Positions 51,511 to 51,614 of a stretch of DNA of 51,614 nt are shown here, piece after piece. The position numbers were made by a program, and so were the translations under genes. The notes below the pieces were generated by a model. The model did not search any database and was not told the DNA's origin. It saw nothing but the letters and a program-made list of their open reading frames with translations. This DNA is from Pseudomonadota bacterium (lineage in GTDB: Bacteria > Vulcanimicrobiota > Vulcanimicrobiia > Eremiobacterales > Eremiobacteraceae). The first letter of the stretch is position 1; each line of letters opens with the position of its first letter. The stretch spans positions 1 through 51,614 of the forward strand of contig JAJPHJ010000091.1 of assembly GCA_021325335.1 (NCBI GenBank). Direction: 5' to 3'.

Positions 51511-51614
51511 ATTTTGGGGGCGGGAACCATCTGGCGGGCGTCAAGGGCGCGAACCACCACGTCCTGCAGGCTTGCGAGATGCGCGCGGGTCATCTCGTCC
51601 AAACCAGGCCGGCC
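51507..51614 (-). CDS. C-terminal end of an unidentified gene
   Basis: The last 35 codons of a minus-strand gene that begins beyond the window. The residues (GRPGLDEMTRAHLASLQDVV, then VRALDARQMVPAPKM) look like a helical C-terminus of a soluble protein. The TAA stop at 51509-51507 lies in the GTAA head of a REP palindrome. No family can be assigned. Confidence 0.5.
   Translation of the reverse strand, partial: GRPGLDEMTRAHLASLQDVVVRALDARQMVPAPKM

Overview
The window is about 51.6 kb of compact, GC-rich bacterial chromosome. Gene spacing is tight, with many 4-bp ATGA/GTGA/TTGA overlaps and frequent GTG and TTG starts. It carries an initiator tRNA, a conserved translation/transcription operon (rimP-nusA-ylxR-infB-rbfA-nrnA-truB-ribF), hopanoid head-group genes (hpnK, hpnI), a DtxR/IdeR-type metalloregulator and a RAYT/REP system. 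Together these suggest an aerobic, probably terrestrial bacterium from a little-cultured phylum (Eremiobacterota-like lineages come to mind). The sequence alone does not fix the taxonomy. No stretch longer than 300 bases lacks a gene.

Region 1-10.7 kb: the truncated 5' end of a secreted-protein gene, a small membrane protein, an MFS exporter facing an M48 metalloprotease, and acetyl-CoA synthetase. Then comes a two-gene metal operon in which a DtxR-like repressor is translationally coupled to a protein joining a two-domain multicopper oxidase to a ZIP metal permease. A near-consensus iron box lies just upstream. Two secreted proteins and adenosine deaminase follow.

Region 10.7-22.7 kb: a DUF1028 gene broken by an in-frame TAG although its C-terminal domain and its TTGA coupling to add remain intact; tRNA-fMet; small lipoproteins and membrane proteins; a methyltransferase; and a cation/proton antiporter preceded by a leader that looks like a riboswitch. 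An overlapping chain follows the antiporter: two coiled-coil proteins, an MFS exporter and a patatin. A stand-alone LigD polymerase domain, a DoxX/HxlR divergent pair and a YugP/HdeD membrane cluster complete the region.

Region 22.7-30 kb is one five-gene operon: Rieske oxygenase, sarcosine-oxidase-like flavoprotein, APC permease, peptide-binding lipoprotein and S9 peptidase. It probably takes up and degrades N-methylated amines/amino acids and peptides. Region 30-41 kb, on the minus strand, is the 5-oxoprolinase set pxpB-pxpC-pxpA running directly into rimP, then two leader hairpins, then the nusA-infB-truB-ribF cluster.

Region 41-51.6 kb: a DUF255 thioredoxin-fold protein, a RAYT transposase bracketed by two inverted arrays of GTAG-headed palindromes, a CrtI/PYROXD2-like oxidoreductase, hpnK and hpnI, a GH92 mannosidase fused to a seven-blade YVTN propeller, an unrecognised gene, and the last codons of another gene. 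Single copies of the same palindrome family are scattered through the window, and three of them supply the stop codon of the preceding gene.
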